Positions 26,684-38,747 of a stretch of DNA of 64,000 nt are shown here, piece by piece. The position numbers and the translations under genes were made by a program. Under the pieces are notes generated by a model. That model did no database searches. It was given only the letters and a program-made list of their open reading frames with translations, and had not been told where the DNA came from. This DNA is from Rotaria socialis (Eukaryota; Rotifera; Eurotatoria; Philodinida; Philodinidae), in the NCBI GenBank assembly GCA_905331475.1, contig CAJNYU010002681.1, positions 249,633 to 313,632 on the forward strand, written 5' to 3'. Numbering within the stretch: the stretch's first letter is position 1; each line of letters starts with the position of its first letter.

Positions 26684-29388
26684 ATGTCAACTTCTGATAG
26701 AGACGATGATAGTAATGATGAATTCGAAAGTGCCGATGAAGGTGAACCAACAACTCCTCCAATAACTAAATCTGAAACTTCACTACCGCTGCCAACGGCA
26801 AAACCTGCAACTCCACCGCCTCCTCCAGTTATTAGACCTGCAACTCCACCGCCTCCTCCAGTTATTAGACCTGCAACTCCACCACCTCCTCCAGTTATTA
26901 GACATCCAACTACACCTCCAGTGTCTAAACCTGCAAGTCCACCACCTCTTCCAGCAAGTAAATCTGTAACTCCACCTCCTCTTTCAATAACTAAAGTTGC
27001 AACTCCACCTTCTGCAATTACATTTGCAAGTTCTCCTAAAAAGATGGATCCATCATCCTCATCCACGGTAGCTAAACCTCTAATTCTCCCTCCTGCATTG
27101 TCTCCATCTGATCCAAAACCATCATTGGCCAGTGACAATCAAGTTCAATCAAGACCTGATTCACCAATAGTAACTGATGGTTGGGATGATTGGAATATTG
27201 ATGATGAACAACCAATTGAAACTTCAATAAAAATTTCCAAAACATTAAACCAAGATTCTATATCATCTCATTCATCGACACCTTCAAAAGTAGGTGATAA
27301 TTTATCGCTAGTTGGTTCTGATGAAGATGATCAATCTGAATCATTCGATCAACTACATGTACAACGGAAAAAATATCATAAAGAACAAGCGGACTTAAAT
27401 TTAAACAAAGAAGATAATAAATTACACACTCAAGTATCCACTTCAAATGAGCAGCAGCATCAAGAAACATCGTCATCAATAAAAGCAACCAAAAAACATG
27501 AGCATGATGTCAAAGATGCACATCGTATTCTAGACCAACTTGCTGAACAAACACCAAAAAATGCAGTAGATTCAATAGCTATTCTTTTAACTAAAAATCT
27601 ATATGATTTTGTCTTAGTCAACTTGGCATAATCCATGGAGTAATTTTGGATCATTATTATCAACAGCTAAACAAAGTGTTTCAACATTAACAAACACAGT
27701 TAGTATGTATCGATAATATTCACAATTATAATATTTCAAAAACAAAAGACATGCATCTATTATTTCAGGTGAAGGTTTTAGTGCTGTTATTGAGTCGGTT
27801 GAAGCTGGTCTTGGTGCGCCGGATCCACAAAAATTAGCCGAAATGAATCAAATGGCGTTTAAAATTAAAGGCGAAACGTCGGATAGTGAAGATGGTTAGT
27901 AAAAGAATATTCTCTTTTTTTTTTTTCTTACATATATTTTATAGTCTGTATTGAAAATTCTATTTTTAATCATTCAAAAGAAAATATTTTAGTCTCTAAA
28001 CTTAATATAATTATTCATTTTTAGAACCTGAAGTAACAACCAATGAGACAGAAAACGATGATTTCGTTACAAATCAAGATGGTTGGCTTAATGCTTTAAG
28101 TATAGGGAAACTAACAAATACCGTATGTCAATATAAACAAAATAACACTTCACGTTGTCTTGTTGTTTTCTAAAGGGTATGAAAGTTGTTGCTGGTAGTT
28201 TAGATGTTCTTGAAACTGTTGGTAAAAAAACATTTGATGTATGTATTGAATTGAAAAATTACCTTGAAATATATTGAAACTATTTTGTTTTTAAAACAAA
28301 AAGGTAATTAACGAAGCTGATCCTGCACTAAAAGGAACACGAGGTTTATTAAGAAAACAAAATCAACCTACATTATCTGAAGTAAGTTCTATTCAAAATA
28401 GTTGCGCATTTGGTTATTTCTATTTTCACTAAATAGATAATTCGTGAAGCAGAAACAAAAACAAAAACAAAAACAACTACAACAAAAATTGAAGCGACGA
28501 CATTTTTACAATTATTTGAAAAGCATCAAGGTAAACTTTCTCTTCTTGCAAAAATAATATTTCAACAATTTTAAATTTATTTATCTTGAGGTCTTGCACA
28601 TTTTGAAGCACTGGAATTATTATCAAATCAATCATCAATTACTTTACAAACAATGAGTCATGGAAACGAAAAATTTCTTGAACAAATCAATCATTATTTT
28701 CTATTAGAAGATGATGATGATGATCAAGAAATAAATAATGCATTAGATTCATCAATAGTCTACGACAGTAACGATAATAATCGTATACCAAGCTTAGAAA
28801 TTGTATCACAAAAATTTACTACCTATCAAACACAATTACGGTCAACAGTATCAGTGGATAAATTACTTGAAGTTTATGAATCAGCTAATCAATTTCTTAC
28901 TGAATGGGATTGGAGTGATACTGAACTTGATCAAAAAGTAAAAAAATAAAATAGCAGCCTAAAATTTCTCCGTACATCTCATGTATTATTTATTCTAGAC
29001 ATTATCTGATGAAGCTATTGATTCTTTGGCTATATTATGTGCGCGGATTATTGAATATTATCGTAAAACAGCTGAGTTATTTTTAATGGGTTGTAAAAGT
29101 TTAACATCATTTTCAATCGATATCGAATTATTAGCTATTTATGAGAAACAACAAAAAGATTTTTCAAATATGCTTGCCGGTATACCAAATTTATTTGCTA
29201 AATATATGAAACAAGCATCAAGTGGCGCTGATATGCCAATAAGATGTGATATTAAATTGAAGCAAAAACTTTTAAATCAAATGTTTATTCAATCATCAAG
29301 TTCACAAACCTATGCTTTCGATGCTTACGCTTTACTTAAACCTATTGTTAGTCAATCAATTTTATATCATACATCAACAACAAGATAG
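26684..29388 (+). CDS. FAM114A family protein
   Basis: Vertebrate FAM114A1/A2 are Rab2-binding Golgi-associated proteins; the biochemical role is poorly defined. Nine exons close in frame to 720 residues: 26684-27565, 27618-27702, 27769-27894, 28025-28122, 28176-28238, 28304-28381, 28437-28530, 28591-28937, 28999-29388. Exon 1 codes an acidic start, a Pro-rich tract with three 11-residue repeats, and a DGWDDWNIDDEQ box. The family core follows: WSNFGSLLSTAKQSVSTL, EGFSAVIESVEAGLGAPDP, GSLDVLETVGKKTFDVI, EADPALKGTRGLL, TLSEIIREAE, and GLAHFEALELLS. The 52-base intron after exon 1 is inferred because reading through it ends at a stop at 27629, whereas splicing restores the TWHNPWSNFGS frame. 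The start is the ATG at 26684. The C-terminal third is helical with acidic stretches. Confidence 0.9.
26804..26902. repeat. Three 33-base tandem repeats in FAM114A exon 1
   Basis: Units at 26804-26836, 26837-26869 and 26870-26902 differ by only a few synonymous bases. Each encodes PATPPPPPVIR. The complementary strand gives a spurious Gly-rich ORF (26653-27138). Confidence 0.95.
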
Positions 29389-31288
29389 AGAGAGTCTTGT
29401 TTTTGTTTTGTATTGTATTTTGAGCTATTCAGAGTTTAAAATAGTCAATGGAATCTGGTTTCATTTATCCATATATATCTATAAATAAATATTTTTTCCT
29501 TTCATTTTTCTTTTGTGTGTACATGAAACACTATATAAATATATCATTTTTAACTGGGGTGTGCTGTACTTAACAATTTACATAATACTGGTGAATAGGG
29601 TGATCTTTATAAATAAAATATTAAAAAATCAGTATAACTGGTGCAAGTAATGCAAATAGAGGCGATGGCTAGAGGTTTTTAGATGAGACACTGCACTGAT
29701 TTAGATATACATGTCTCTAATAGTTTTGATTGTAGCCTAAGACTACGCTAGTCTTGGATTAATATTGATTTCGCTGAATTTGAGAAAAAATTAGTAAATC
29801 GTGTGATTTTAGTCTTAAGTGAACATGAAAATTAAATCCAGAAAATTTGAATAATATCTCGATATTTAACTATTTTCTTTATTAAGCATCGATACCAAGC
29901 CAAGATAACCAACGGTTTTATCATATATTCATTATTAGTCTAAATTTGCATGTTGAGATTTATGTCATGCTGTCACATTCGTAGCATCATGTGCCTATGG
30001 GAAGTATAATGTCAACTTGCAAGCGCTAACTTGTATAGCAAGAGAAGTTTTGAAGATTGTTTATATATGAAAATATTAAAAATATTTTTTCTATTTTCTT
30101 AAATAAACAACTGTTAAAAAGCTATAACAAAACAGATGATGTTTTTGACTAAACAAACTGCGATAGAATATACAAAAGCGTTGAATTGTATTAACTGGAG
30201 TTGCATCTTGATAAATTTGTACTATAATAGGGTATAATATAAACGAAAGGGTAAGGCCGTAAATAAAAAATCTATCAAAAAGTACGCGTACTTATTGCAT
30301 ATATTTTTGCTTTGTTTATGAGACAAATCGTATACTATGCCTATGATGATTCTCTTTGTTTTGATGATAATAATGACGTATTATATTTGTCTTATATGTC
30401 GTCATAACCTTTTAAACCTTTTCTTTTAGTAATATTGATGTATCTTTTCTCCACCGAATCATTCAAGCTTCATTTTAAAGTCAATCTACATAATAATGAG
30501 ATTCTATTTGCAGATACACAGCATGAAACTGTCCTCTCTCTTTCTCTGTTCAATTCAATTAAATGAAAACGAGAAAGCAAATCTAATGAAAGCTACAGAT
30601 ATTTTCACAAAAGGTATCATGCCAATAATATCTGTTTGTTTAGTCTGTTGTCTATACTAAACTGCCGGTCGCAAATCATTATTAATTGCAAAATATATAA
30701 AAATGATAAATAACTGTATACTCTAGTTAGTAGTAATTCTGACGTGACAGAAAATGTTTGATGATCAATAACAAAAACAAACCGATTGTGTTATATTAAG
30801 TAACATTTTCAGTACTCATCATTGTTGAAAAAATGCAAAGATATAAAATATATTTTATGATACTGTAATTGAAAATTTAAATGCTATAATTTTCTTTCGA
30901 TGATTGGCTGTCTCTCATTCAATATCGATCATCATCTTTTCTTTGTGATCATATGCGAATGTCGTATAGAATAATTTTTCATCAATCATTTTCTAGCCTA
31001 AAGATATCAATTTTTCATTATGTTAAACGGTTTATTTTATCTACAGCATTCTTAAGATATCGCTTGTTCTAATCGGAGATATTCTTTATTCTATGTGCGA
31101 TTTCTCTCTCTCTCTCTCTCTTGACTACGCGATAATGGATCGTTTGCATTGAATTGATAAATGTTGTTATTTTCTCATTCATTATTATCTTGAAACAGGA
31201 TTCTTCTCATTAAAATAATGATAAATATGTATTAAAAATAGGAAATCAAAGAACGAAGCCATTCATTTCTATTTTAGAAGACACGACG
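29389..31288. other. Intergenic, with a short (TC)n run
   Basis: 3' flank of the FAM114A-like gene (AATAAA-like signals near 29481) and AT-rich DNA. A TC dinucleotide run lies at about 31103-31120. Nothing else recognised. Confidence 0.5.
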
Positions 31289-31935
31289 ATGCATCGTATA
31301 TTTGTATTACTTGGAGGTCTTCTACTTTTTACTATTATTGACTTTAGTAAGTACAGATAAAAAGCAGTATAGCAGTATTTTGAATACTGTATGTAAATAG
31401 ATTCAGCAGTAAGACATCATCGAAATCGTGGCGATCGGAATGAACAGGAATCCTTACTTGATAAACTTGACCGTGAAAGTGATAAAAAAGATCGAAAACG
31501 TGATGAAGATAAAAAGGGTAAACATAAAATGTTATCATGAAAAATATTTCATTCATTTTTTTGTAACGAACAGAAGTAAATCGTACTATATCATGTTATA
31601 AATGTGATGGCGATCAATGTACTGACCCATTTATAGCAGCAGATTCTGTACCATTGGTACAATGTGAACATAGTTGTTGGGTATAGCTTAACAATTTAAA
31701 TATTTTATTTTATTCAGAAGTGAAAAATTTTGTTTTTGTTCTTTAATAGAAAGGAACTTTTGCTTCAAGCGTTCGTCGGTCATGTGGAAATAAGCGCTGC
31801 ACATTTACATTTCAAGGAGGTTCAGCTATAAGCAATACGTGCTGTGAAACATCTCTTTGTAACAATACTCATATGAAAATACCATCGATTATGATTTTCA
31901 TTTTTTCATTTCTTATCGGTGTTGCAACAATCTAA
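31289..31935 (+). CDS. Ly6/uPAR-domain, probably GPI-anchored, secreted-pathway protein
   Basis: Four exons (31289-31346, 31401-31517, 31574-31680, 31750-31935) close in frame to 155 residues. Residues 1-19 are a signal peptide (MHRIFVLLGGLLLFTIIDF). Residues 20-58 are an unusual, highly charged linker (Arg/Asp/Lys/Glu-rich). From Cys66 there are ten cysteines in the Ly6/uPAR three-finger pattern: CYKC, QC, QCEHSC, SCGNKRC, and the diagnostic CCETSLCN at residues 125-132. The last 20 residues are hydrophobic, as in GPI-attachment signals. N61 is in an NRT sequon. The ligand cannot be told from sequence. The charged spacer before the domain is not typical of short Ly6 proteins. Confidence 0.8.
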
Positions 31936-32193
31936 ATGACGGATTAATCGCGAATAATTCTTTCTTTTTTTTATGTTGTATTTTTGCTTTGCTCTTTCTC
32001 ATTGAAGCGCATTAGAAAGTAAAAACAAATATTTTTCTAAACATTTTTATGTTTAGTAAAAAAATAAGCTCCTTTCGTTAGATTTTTTACGAACAAAACT
32101 CGGCCATATATTTCCTTTTCTTTTTTGTTTGTTATTCTTACTTGAATACTGATCGCGAGTTGCACACGGAACAAACGAGTGCTAATCTAAAAA

Positions 32194-33338
32194 ATGGCAT
32201 TAGACAATGCTGATGAACAAGAATCATTAAATTCTTTCTGCTGTACTGCAACGTAAGTTCTCGCATGTATCAAGTTACTTTTCTATATGAATAAAAAGAA
32301 TTCAAATCAATAGAACAACTGTTATGCTCGTTTAATAATATTAATCACAACATTATATCTGTAGCGTAGTGTGACGTGGAAGTATTCTTGAGGAAAAACA
32401 ATTCATTTAAGAATTCATTCTCATTATTCTTAACAGCTGGTCTTTTTTAAATAGTCTCAATTTTTCTACTTCTCTTTCTCCATAAATATATATATATATA
32501 TGTATAGAGAGAGTTCTTTTGTTATATTTCATGAGTTCTTCTTTTTATTGTTAGTTGTATTGAGAAAGAAATAATATAGGCGCAATGCCGAACTAACTTC
32601 ATGATTAGTATTGTCTTATTTTGACAGAGATTTGACCGATATGTTTTTCGAAACTGATGGAATCAGTAACATAAAAGTAATTGTGACTAAAAGTTTACAT
32701 TTGAACACACCCGAACAAACCATGCAGGCTTTTGATATTAATGATTTTAATGAAAATAAACTATTAAAGCAAGGATTTTTAATTGAACAATTACAAGCCC
32801 AATTGGCCCAAAATAAACTACAACGAACTCAACCGAGAAATTATTTACGTATATTAGACCAATCAAAAACACCTCCAAAATGGTATAAAACTCCGCCAAC
32901 ATCTCGATCTGTTTATTTTTATGATCCTAATTATCAAAAGCCTACAGAGAAACAACTAATCTTACCACGAAAAACAAAACCTAATGTTCATGTACGTACT
33001 AAAATTATATATATAGATATATTTCCTTTTATCTGTAACTGTAACACATCTTCGTTTTATTTTTATCTTAGTTGATATCTCGTCAATCAAATCGAATCCA
33101 AGAACGTTCGATTAATCATACGCATTTGATTCAACGAAATGTTCGCTCATTGACACCTCGTACAAAATATATGTTACAAATCTGCAATACAGCTAGTAAT
33201 TATCATCAGCAAAAACCACTTTCTAATCAAAGTAATCGATCGACATTTTCGAATGAATCACGAAAACATCACTCAGCCACATTCGAATCAAAATCAATCC
33301 CTACATTACCATGCATTCGTAATTCTAAAGAAGCATAA
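32194..33338 (+). CDS. Unrecognised basic, Gln/Ser/Arg-rich protein (229 aa)
   Basis: Not a family I recognise. Three exons (32194-32252, 32628-32991, 33072-33338) close in frame with GT-AG sites and an ATG preceded by AAAA. The first intron is long (375 bases) for this window; the second is 80 bases. The protein starts MALDNADEQESLNSFCC, then has a short hydrophobic and acidic segment (TDLTDMFFETDGISNIKV), a Gln/Leu-rich probable helix (LLKQGFLIEQLQAQLAQNK), a Pro/Tyr-rich part (KTPPKWYKTPPTSRSVYFYD) and a basic Ser/Asn/Gln/His-rich tail likely to be disordered. No signal peptide or membrane segment. Codon use resembles neighbouring real exons. Confidence 0.6.
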
Positions 33339-33905
33339 AATGATTTCTTGACGAATTCATTTTACAAGCTAAACAGAAATATAAATGAAAATAACGAAAT
33401 TCAAACTATCCACCCATGAATATCGAATCAAGAAGAAAAATGCATTCAAACTAGAGTGTGATGCTGCAAGCCTAATAATCATAATCAATAATGAAAGGCG
33501 TATAATATCGTTGATCTCTTTATTCTGTATATAATCTTCTATTCTAGATACTGAATATCATTTCGTTTGTAAAAATACATGTAAAAATAAAAAATATAAG
33601 GCCTTCATTTATAACTACCTCAGGGTTGCCAGTTGCTCAGGTCCCAAATGGGGTACACGTTAGGTACAACTCAGCTGTAAATGGGGTACATTCGTGAGGT
33701 ACGCAGTTTACATCTTTCACACTGGTCATCGGCTGCGGAAATCAATTTCGAAAACTATTTTCAATCAGGAAAGGGCATTCTCAGTTTTCCGTTTTACTGT
33801 AAAGTCTAGCTTTCAAATTGAAAGCTTTATTTTCTAATAAATATGTTCACAATAAAATTTCGTTTTGACATACATATATTCAATTCAATCATAACAGTGG
33901 CGGCG
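33339..33905. other. Intergenic, with two copies of a 33-base spaced GGGGTACA motif
   Basis: AAATGGGGTACA occurs at 33646-33657 and 33679-33690, each followed by a GAGGTA/TAGGTA-like motif, suggesting two decayed 33-base tandem units. Otherwise featureless up to the assembly gap. Confidence 0.5.
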
Positions 33906-34100
33906 NNNNNNNNNNNNNNNNNNNNNNNNNNNNNNNNNNNNNNNNNNNNNNNNNNNNNNNNNNNNNNNNNNNNNNNNNNNNNNNNNNNNNNNNNNNNNNN
34001 NNNNNNNNNNNNNNNNNNNNNNNNNNNNNNNNNNNNNNNNNNNNNNNNNNNNNNNNNNNNNNNNNNNNNNNNNNNNNNNNNNNNNNNNNNNNNNNNNNNN
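33906..34100. other. Assembly gap (195 N)
   Basis: Run of N directly adjoining the first 5S rRNA gene. Repeat-rich 5S sequence probably caused the break. ORFs spanning it are meaningless. Confidence 0.99.
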
Positions 34101-34108
34101 AAAAAAAA

Positions 34109-34226
34109 GCTTACGACACTCGGTATTCCCAGGCGGTCACCCATCCAAGTACTAACCGAGCCCGACGTTGCTTAACTTCAGTGATCGGACGAGAACTGGT
34201 GTATTCAACGTGGTATGGCCGTAAGC
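34109..34226 (-). rRNA. 5S ribosomal RNA, copy 1
   Basis: 118 bases, transcribed leftward. It starts GCTTACGGCCATACC and ends in the complementary GTCGTAAGC, so the terminal helix closes. Internal Pol III control regions are intact (box A AAGTTAAGCAACG; box C TTAGTACTTGGATGGGTGAC). A run of eight T follows the 3' end as terminator, then the gap. Confidence 0.97.
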
Positions 34227-34764
34227 GTACATCAGCACTTTCGCCCTCCACATTATAATATCCTAGAGTCCGCCAAGTTCAGATTATCTTTTTCAAACAA
34301 TAATCAAGAAGTATTGTCACTAACAAGTGACGAATGAAGATCTAACTATACTTGTTCAATATACATAGTTAGAGTCACAGTAGACTTGATTGTTTTCTTT
34401 TTCGAAGTGCTTAATAGTATTGAATTAGTCAGTTCGCATAATCCCAGGTAATTTCCTAGTTTTGTCTATAGATCTGAGCAACACAGATGACGGAAAGTAA
34501 TGATCAAGCGGATACCGAATACAGTTCTTCGTAGAGAGGATTTCATGAACGTGGTATTATATTTGTAATCTACAATTATAATAAAATAACGAGCTTTTGT
34601 GATTTTTCCAACGAGGGTTTAATTAAAAATGATTTCCCGGTCATGATCTCTATTTCAGAGAGTAAGAAATTACTAGTGCCCAAAAAATGAAATCTGAAAC
34701 ATGCACTGAACTTAAAATTTGAGTAGGGATTTTTATATACTTGACAAAAATAAAGAAAAAAAAA
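34227..34764. repeat. 5S spacer, paralogous to 49786-50321
   Basis: Spacer between 5S copies 1 and 2. It aligns along its whole length with the spacer between copies 4 and 5 (shared stretches include TATTGTCACTAACAAGTGAC and ATCCCAGGTAATTTCCTAG), with scattered substitutions. Flanking copies plus spacer make a 774-base unit here and a 772-base unit there. Confidence 0.9.
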
Positions 34765-34882
34765 GCTTACGACACTCGGTATTCCCAGGCGGTCACCCAT
34801 CCAAGTACTAACCGAGCCCGACGTTGCTTAACTTCAGTGATCGGACGAGAACTGGTGTATTCAACGTGGTATGGCCGTAAGC
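34765..34882 (-). rRNA. 5S ribosomal RNA, copy 2
   Basis: 118 bases, identical to copy 1 as far as I can compare by eye, with intact box A and box C and a T-run terminator. It lies just upstream of, and antisense to, the CorA-like gene. Confidence 0.97.
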
Positions 34883-34952
34883 ATACATTGTCGTTTTACA
34901 CATCCATTTTAAGTTTTCAGGCTCTAAACGAAAATAGTATTCTTTATTTTAG

Positions 34953-36111
34953 GTACGATGAAACGACATACATGGAATTTAAACATCATCATGTTGCTGA
35001 ATTTGTGTACAATCTTAAAGAATTATCTGAAGGAAAAAACATGTGGGTTGAAATTAGTAGTACCGATGTAGAGCTTATTCGGGATGTACTTATCTATTTT
35101 GATGCTCATACGTTTGTTATTGATGATATTCGAGCAATTGATCAACGAATGAAAATATCAATCATAAATGAAGATCTTTATCTTTTATTTAGTCTTATTT
35201 ATTTAAATGAAACCACTTGTGTCATTGAACAACAAAAAATAAGTTTTTATTTAATAGAAAACACTCTTATTACTATACAAGAACATCGTTCACATAGATT
35301 ATTTTCAACAATTAAATATCGTTTAAGTAAGGAATCAGTTAAATCAAAAGGTCGCCTGAAAACACTGAAAACAGATTATTTATTCTATTGTTTACTTAAT
35401 GTTGTTATTGAAAATTATATGATTGTATTAGATTCAATATTACATGAATCTGAACGTATTGATAAAGAATTGATGTTTTCAAGAAAAGCTAAAGCCGACA
35501 GACTTGATGTTAAAACATTAAAATTACTGTTTCATATTAAGCATGATTTACTTCATTTCAAAGTTGTATGTGCACCATTAAAAGATATATTTATTAAATT
35601 ACAAAAAACTCGTGAGACAGTTTTACCTAAACGACAACGCCCGGCATTACGTCAATGTCGTCGTCGATTAAAACGGCGGCAACGACACGCTCTTGGTAAT
35701 CATTCAGCTCATTCGCCTACAGTCACAAGTTCAGTCGGTGATGACGATGAAGAATACTTGTTAGATGACGGCGTATTAGTACTGAATGATTATATTTATA
35801 AATATTTGAAGCGTCTTCTTGATCATTCTGTTGAATTGGATGATACCATTGATTCGTATTCCGATAATATTACATCATTAATTGATTTTTATATTATTCT
35901 TAATGGAGATTTAAGTAATGATACAATGAAAACATTGACACTGATGTCGTGTATTTTTATGCCTTTGAACTTTTTATCAAGTCTCAGCTCTATGAACTTT
36001 AAATATATGCCACAAATTCCAACACAGTATGGATATTTTGGACAACTTGGAATAATGGGACTCATTGGATTGATAATGATCATTTGTTTTAAAGTGAAAA
36101 AATTATTTTAA
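34953..36111 (+). CDS. CorA/Mrs2-superfamily transporter-like protein with altered GMN motif
   Basis: Family members are pentameric Mg2+ (or Zn2+/Co2+) channels with a GMN signature at the end of the first membrane helix. The reading frame opens at an acceptor (TTATTTTAG ending 34952); the first in-frame ATG is at 34972, giving 379 residues. An upstream exon may exist. Seen: N-terminal MWVEISSTD and FVIDDIRAIDQRMKI (CorA ieD...qR pattern), a long helical middle with a basic insert (RQCRRRLKRRQRH) and an acidic patch DDDEEYLLDD, then TLTLMSCIFMPLNFLSS, the signature as SMNF (residues 340-343) instead of GMNF, the MPQIPTQYGYFG loop and a final helix ending KVKKLF. The GMN glycine is near-invariant, so conduction may be altered. 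Flanked by 5S copies 2 and 3 on the opposite strand. Confidence 0.8.
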
Positions 36112-36550
36112 TTTTTCAGTTGCTACATGTATTTTTCTTGAAATAAAAATTATATATTTGATTATAACGAGTATATACGCTACTTCTAGTCTAAATTTAC
36201 TAATAATTTTTGAATATAGTTATTTAATAACTCTCGAGAATTTTTATCTCAGTACTCAATCGATACATATTGGAAAACTTCTCATAATGATTACCTTATC
36301 ACTATCATCATAAAAGTGTATGTATAGGATAAAAATTAATGTACTATTTTTTCATTGCAATATCAAAAACAAATAAATACGAACCAATTATATCTCGTCG
36401 CTGAACACTACGTCCTTCCAACTATAGTTTGATAAATAATATTTAAACCAAATAGAATAATGAAAATCTTAACCTTTATTTTTTAAACAGAAAAATGGCA
36501 TAAAAATGGTTAGGAATTATTGAGTGAATTGAAAAAAAAAGATTAAAAAA
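36112..36550. other. 3' flank of CorA-like gene
   Basis: AT-rich. The last 40 bases before 5S copy 3 resemble those before copy 6 (AGTGAATTG...AAAGATTAAAAAA). No gene. Confidence 0.55.
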
Positions 36551-36668
36551 GCTTACGACACTCGGTATTCCCAGGCGGTCACCCATCCAAGTACTAACCG
36601 AGCCCGACGTTGCTTAACTTCAGTGATCGGACGAGAACTGGTGTATTCAACGTGGTATGGCCGTAAGC
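36551..36668 (-). rRNA. 5S ribosomal RNA, copy 3
   Basis: 118 bases with intact internal promoter and a short T-run terminator. Its 5' flank (GTACATCAGTGCTGTCG...CTACATTATG on the plus strand) resembles those of copies 1 and 4, suggesting a shared upstream control region or recent common origin. Confidence 0.97.
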
Positions 36669-38747
36669 GTACATCAGTGCTGTCGTTCTCTACATTATGA
36701 AGTGCTAAACATGAACTAGTCCGTCACTTTCTTTGGCAAACAAATTTCAAGCACTATAGGAAATTTAGACAAATAAAAACGTCTAACTTTGAAAGTGCAA
36801 CGTATACTGCAGTGCTTTTAGTCGAATATTGTTGCTAAATAGGATACCGTTACAAGTGTTAACTTTAGATTGAAAGGGGAAGATTAATTTGTGTAGAAAA
36901 ATCGATTTGTAGAATGCAGTAAGTTCGTTAATTGAGTGAAGCCGCATGAGACACATATTTTATGGATGGGAAAGATAACTACTGAGAAAATGTTCACGGC
37001 AAAGAATATGATGATAATGACTACAACTAATGATTGAATAGGCCTTGCAATTATTTGTTGAGCATTGATCTGCCTTGAGACTGAAATACGTCTCGTTTAG
37101 TTAAAAACATTTCTGAAATTTTAACTGAGAATAACCGCAAACAGGCCATGAATAAGAAATCATTGTCACTAAAACATCAGTATAGATTTGGTCGGAAATT
37201 AATGACTGAAACTTCATAATAAAATCTCGATCTGTGAAATTCATATTGAGATCATGTATTATAAAATGTTGATAAATTGGTCATACTAAGTTTTTCAATT
37301 ACTAATGAAAGAAATATTAATCACAACGTTGTCTTGTTGCTGTAACCTTTCTGAGAATTACAATCCATCTGCAAGTTTGCCCTTTGTGAAGTTTTCTTCG
37401 TATATAGAAATAGTTATTTGAATGAATCATAGACCGAGCAATAGAACAAATCGATTACTGATCACCTCGTTAAGAACTTCATGTGTCGCATACTTTATTA
37501 AAAGTTGTTTCGTCTGCTAGATTAGTTACAAGGTGCGACGATATGTTCTACAGTAGAAAATATACTTTTTGTTTCAATAAATCGATCTGTAGGTTCTTGT
37601 AAATATATAGAAATGGCTAGTGATATTGGACGATTTTACAGTAACGAAGCTTAATCTTTTATTCTCAACCGATGATGTGCGATTTTAAGTGAATTCGTTG
37701 TAGACATCCGTTTGAAATTCAGCAACCCAGTATTATTAGTGGCGAAGCTATTGATATATTCTTGAAACCGCTGTAATTGCTTTGGATATGTGACAGATGA
37801 AAATACATGTTGTCCTGTCATGAAAGTGAGACCACGGGAGAGACGTCTATAGACTCTTTTATGCATTTAAAAGTACTATCATTATCAATTTTATAGTCAT
37901 GAAGTATTACACGTTTAGCTACATCTCTAACTACATCACCACTGTTTATCATGTTAGATTTACAGCTCATTCGATTGCTCTTCCAATGAACTTTACGCAA
38001 TGACCAAACAAGAGAGAATAAAGATAATATTGAATTATGAATTGTTCATATTTTCTGTTTCTCTTCGTGTGCAATTATACACTGAAAAGCATACATTTAG
38101 TGTCGAATAGTTCATGACAAGAAAGACATCTATTCATCACTAATACTACTACATAAAAAACGTGAACAAAATAAGCAATCTAATGTATACACTCTTAAGA
38201 AGAATGCATGTAATATGTACACACTGAGCTGTGCATTTGATACCTATATATATTTAATTGGAGTGATGTGATCTGAAAATTCTTTATAGGAAGTTATATG
38301 GAGAAAAACATTGATCACCAACTGAGACCAACTCATCAAGCTCTATACTTCACCAACAAGTTTCAGCCATGATCAACAGTGTGATACTTTAGTTCTCATT
38401 CGTTCACTAATATATGTTAGTATACAAATAGTTAGTGAAGAAAACAACATTAAAAACCATCAAGCCAAAAAAAAACAGTTTCTTCTTAACTTCTCTAAAG
38501 TCGATATTTTTTCAGGAAATAAAAAACAACAAATTTTAATAGTCTCTCTAATAAAGCGAAGTAAATAGTTTGATTGCATTGAAACCAATTCTCTCAGTAA
38601 TTCTCAAGCTTTATTTTCAAGTGAACAATGAACAATAACAGTAATGTACGTTTGCTCGGGTTGTCACTAGCACATGGAAATGTGTCAAAACAGTGCATCG
38701 AGAAAAAAATGTTGCAGAAAATCTTAATTCGATTATGAGGCAAATTA
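36669..38747. other. Intergenic, with a possible frame-shifted relic
   Basis: After the 5S-related flank, AT-rich DNA. On the minus strand, overlapping frames at 37818-38000 and 37651-37866 together give about 115 codons of coding-like sequence (for example DVVRDVAKRVILHDYKI, then PKQLQRFQEYINSF). It could be a frameshifted gene fragment; no family recognised. Confidence 0.35.

Noticed and set aside
26653-27138. 161-codon Gly-rich minus-strand ORF
   Set aside because: Exact antisense shadow of the Pro-rich exon 1 of the FAM114A-like gene; repetitive Gly comes from complement of Pro codons.
27566-27631. FAM114A ending at the stop at 27629-27631
   Set aside because: Splicing a 52-base GT-AG intron restores the conserved core frame, so the stop is intronic.
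33827-34175. ORFs on both strands crossing the N gap
   Set aside because: Translation through unknown bases; the ends are 5S rRNA sequence.
34576-34971. Coding extension of the CorA frame through 5S copy 2
   Set aside because: The open frame upstream of 34953 runs through the antisense 5S gene; the acceptor at 34951-34952 marks the real exon start.
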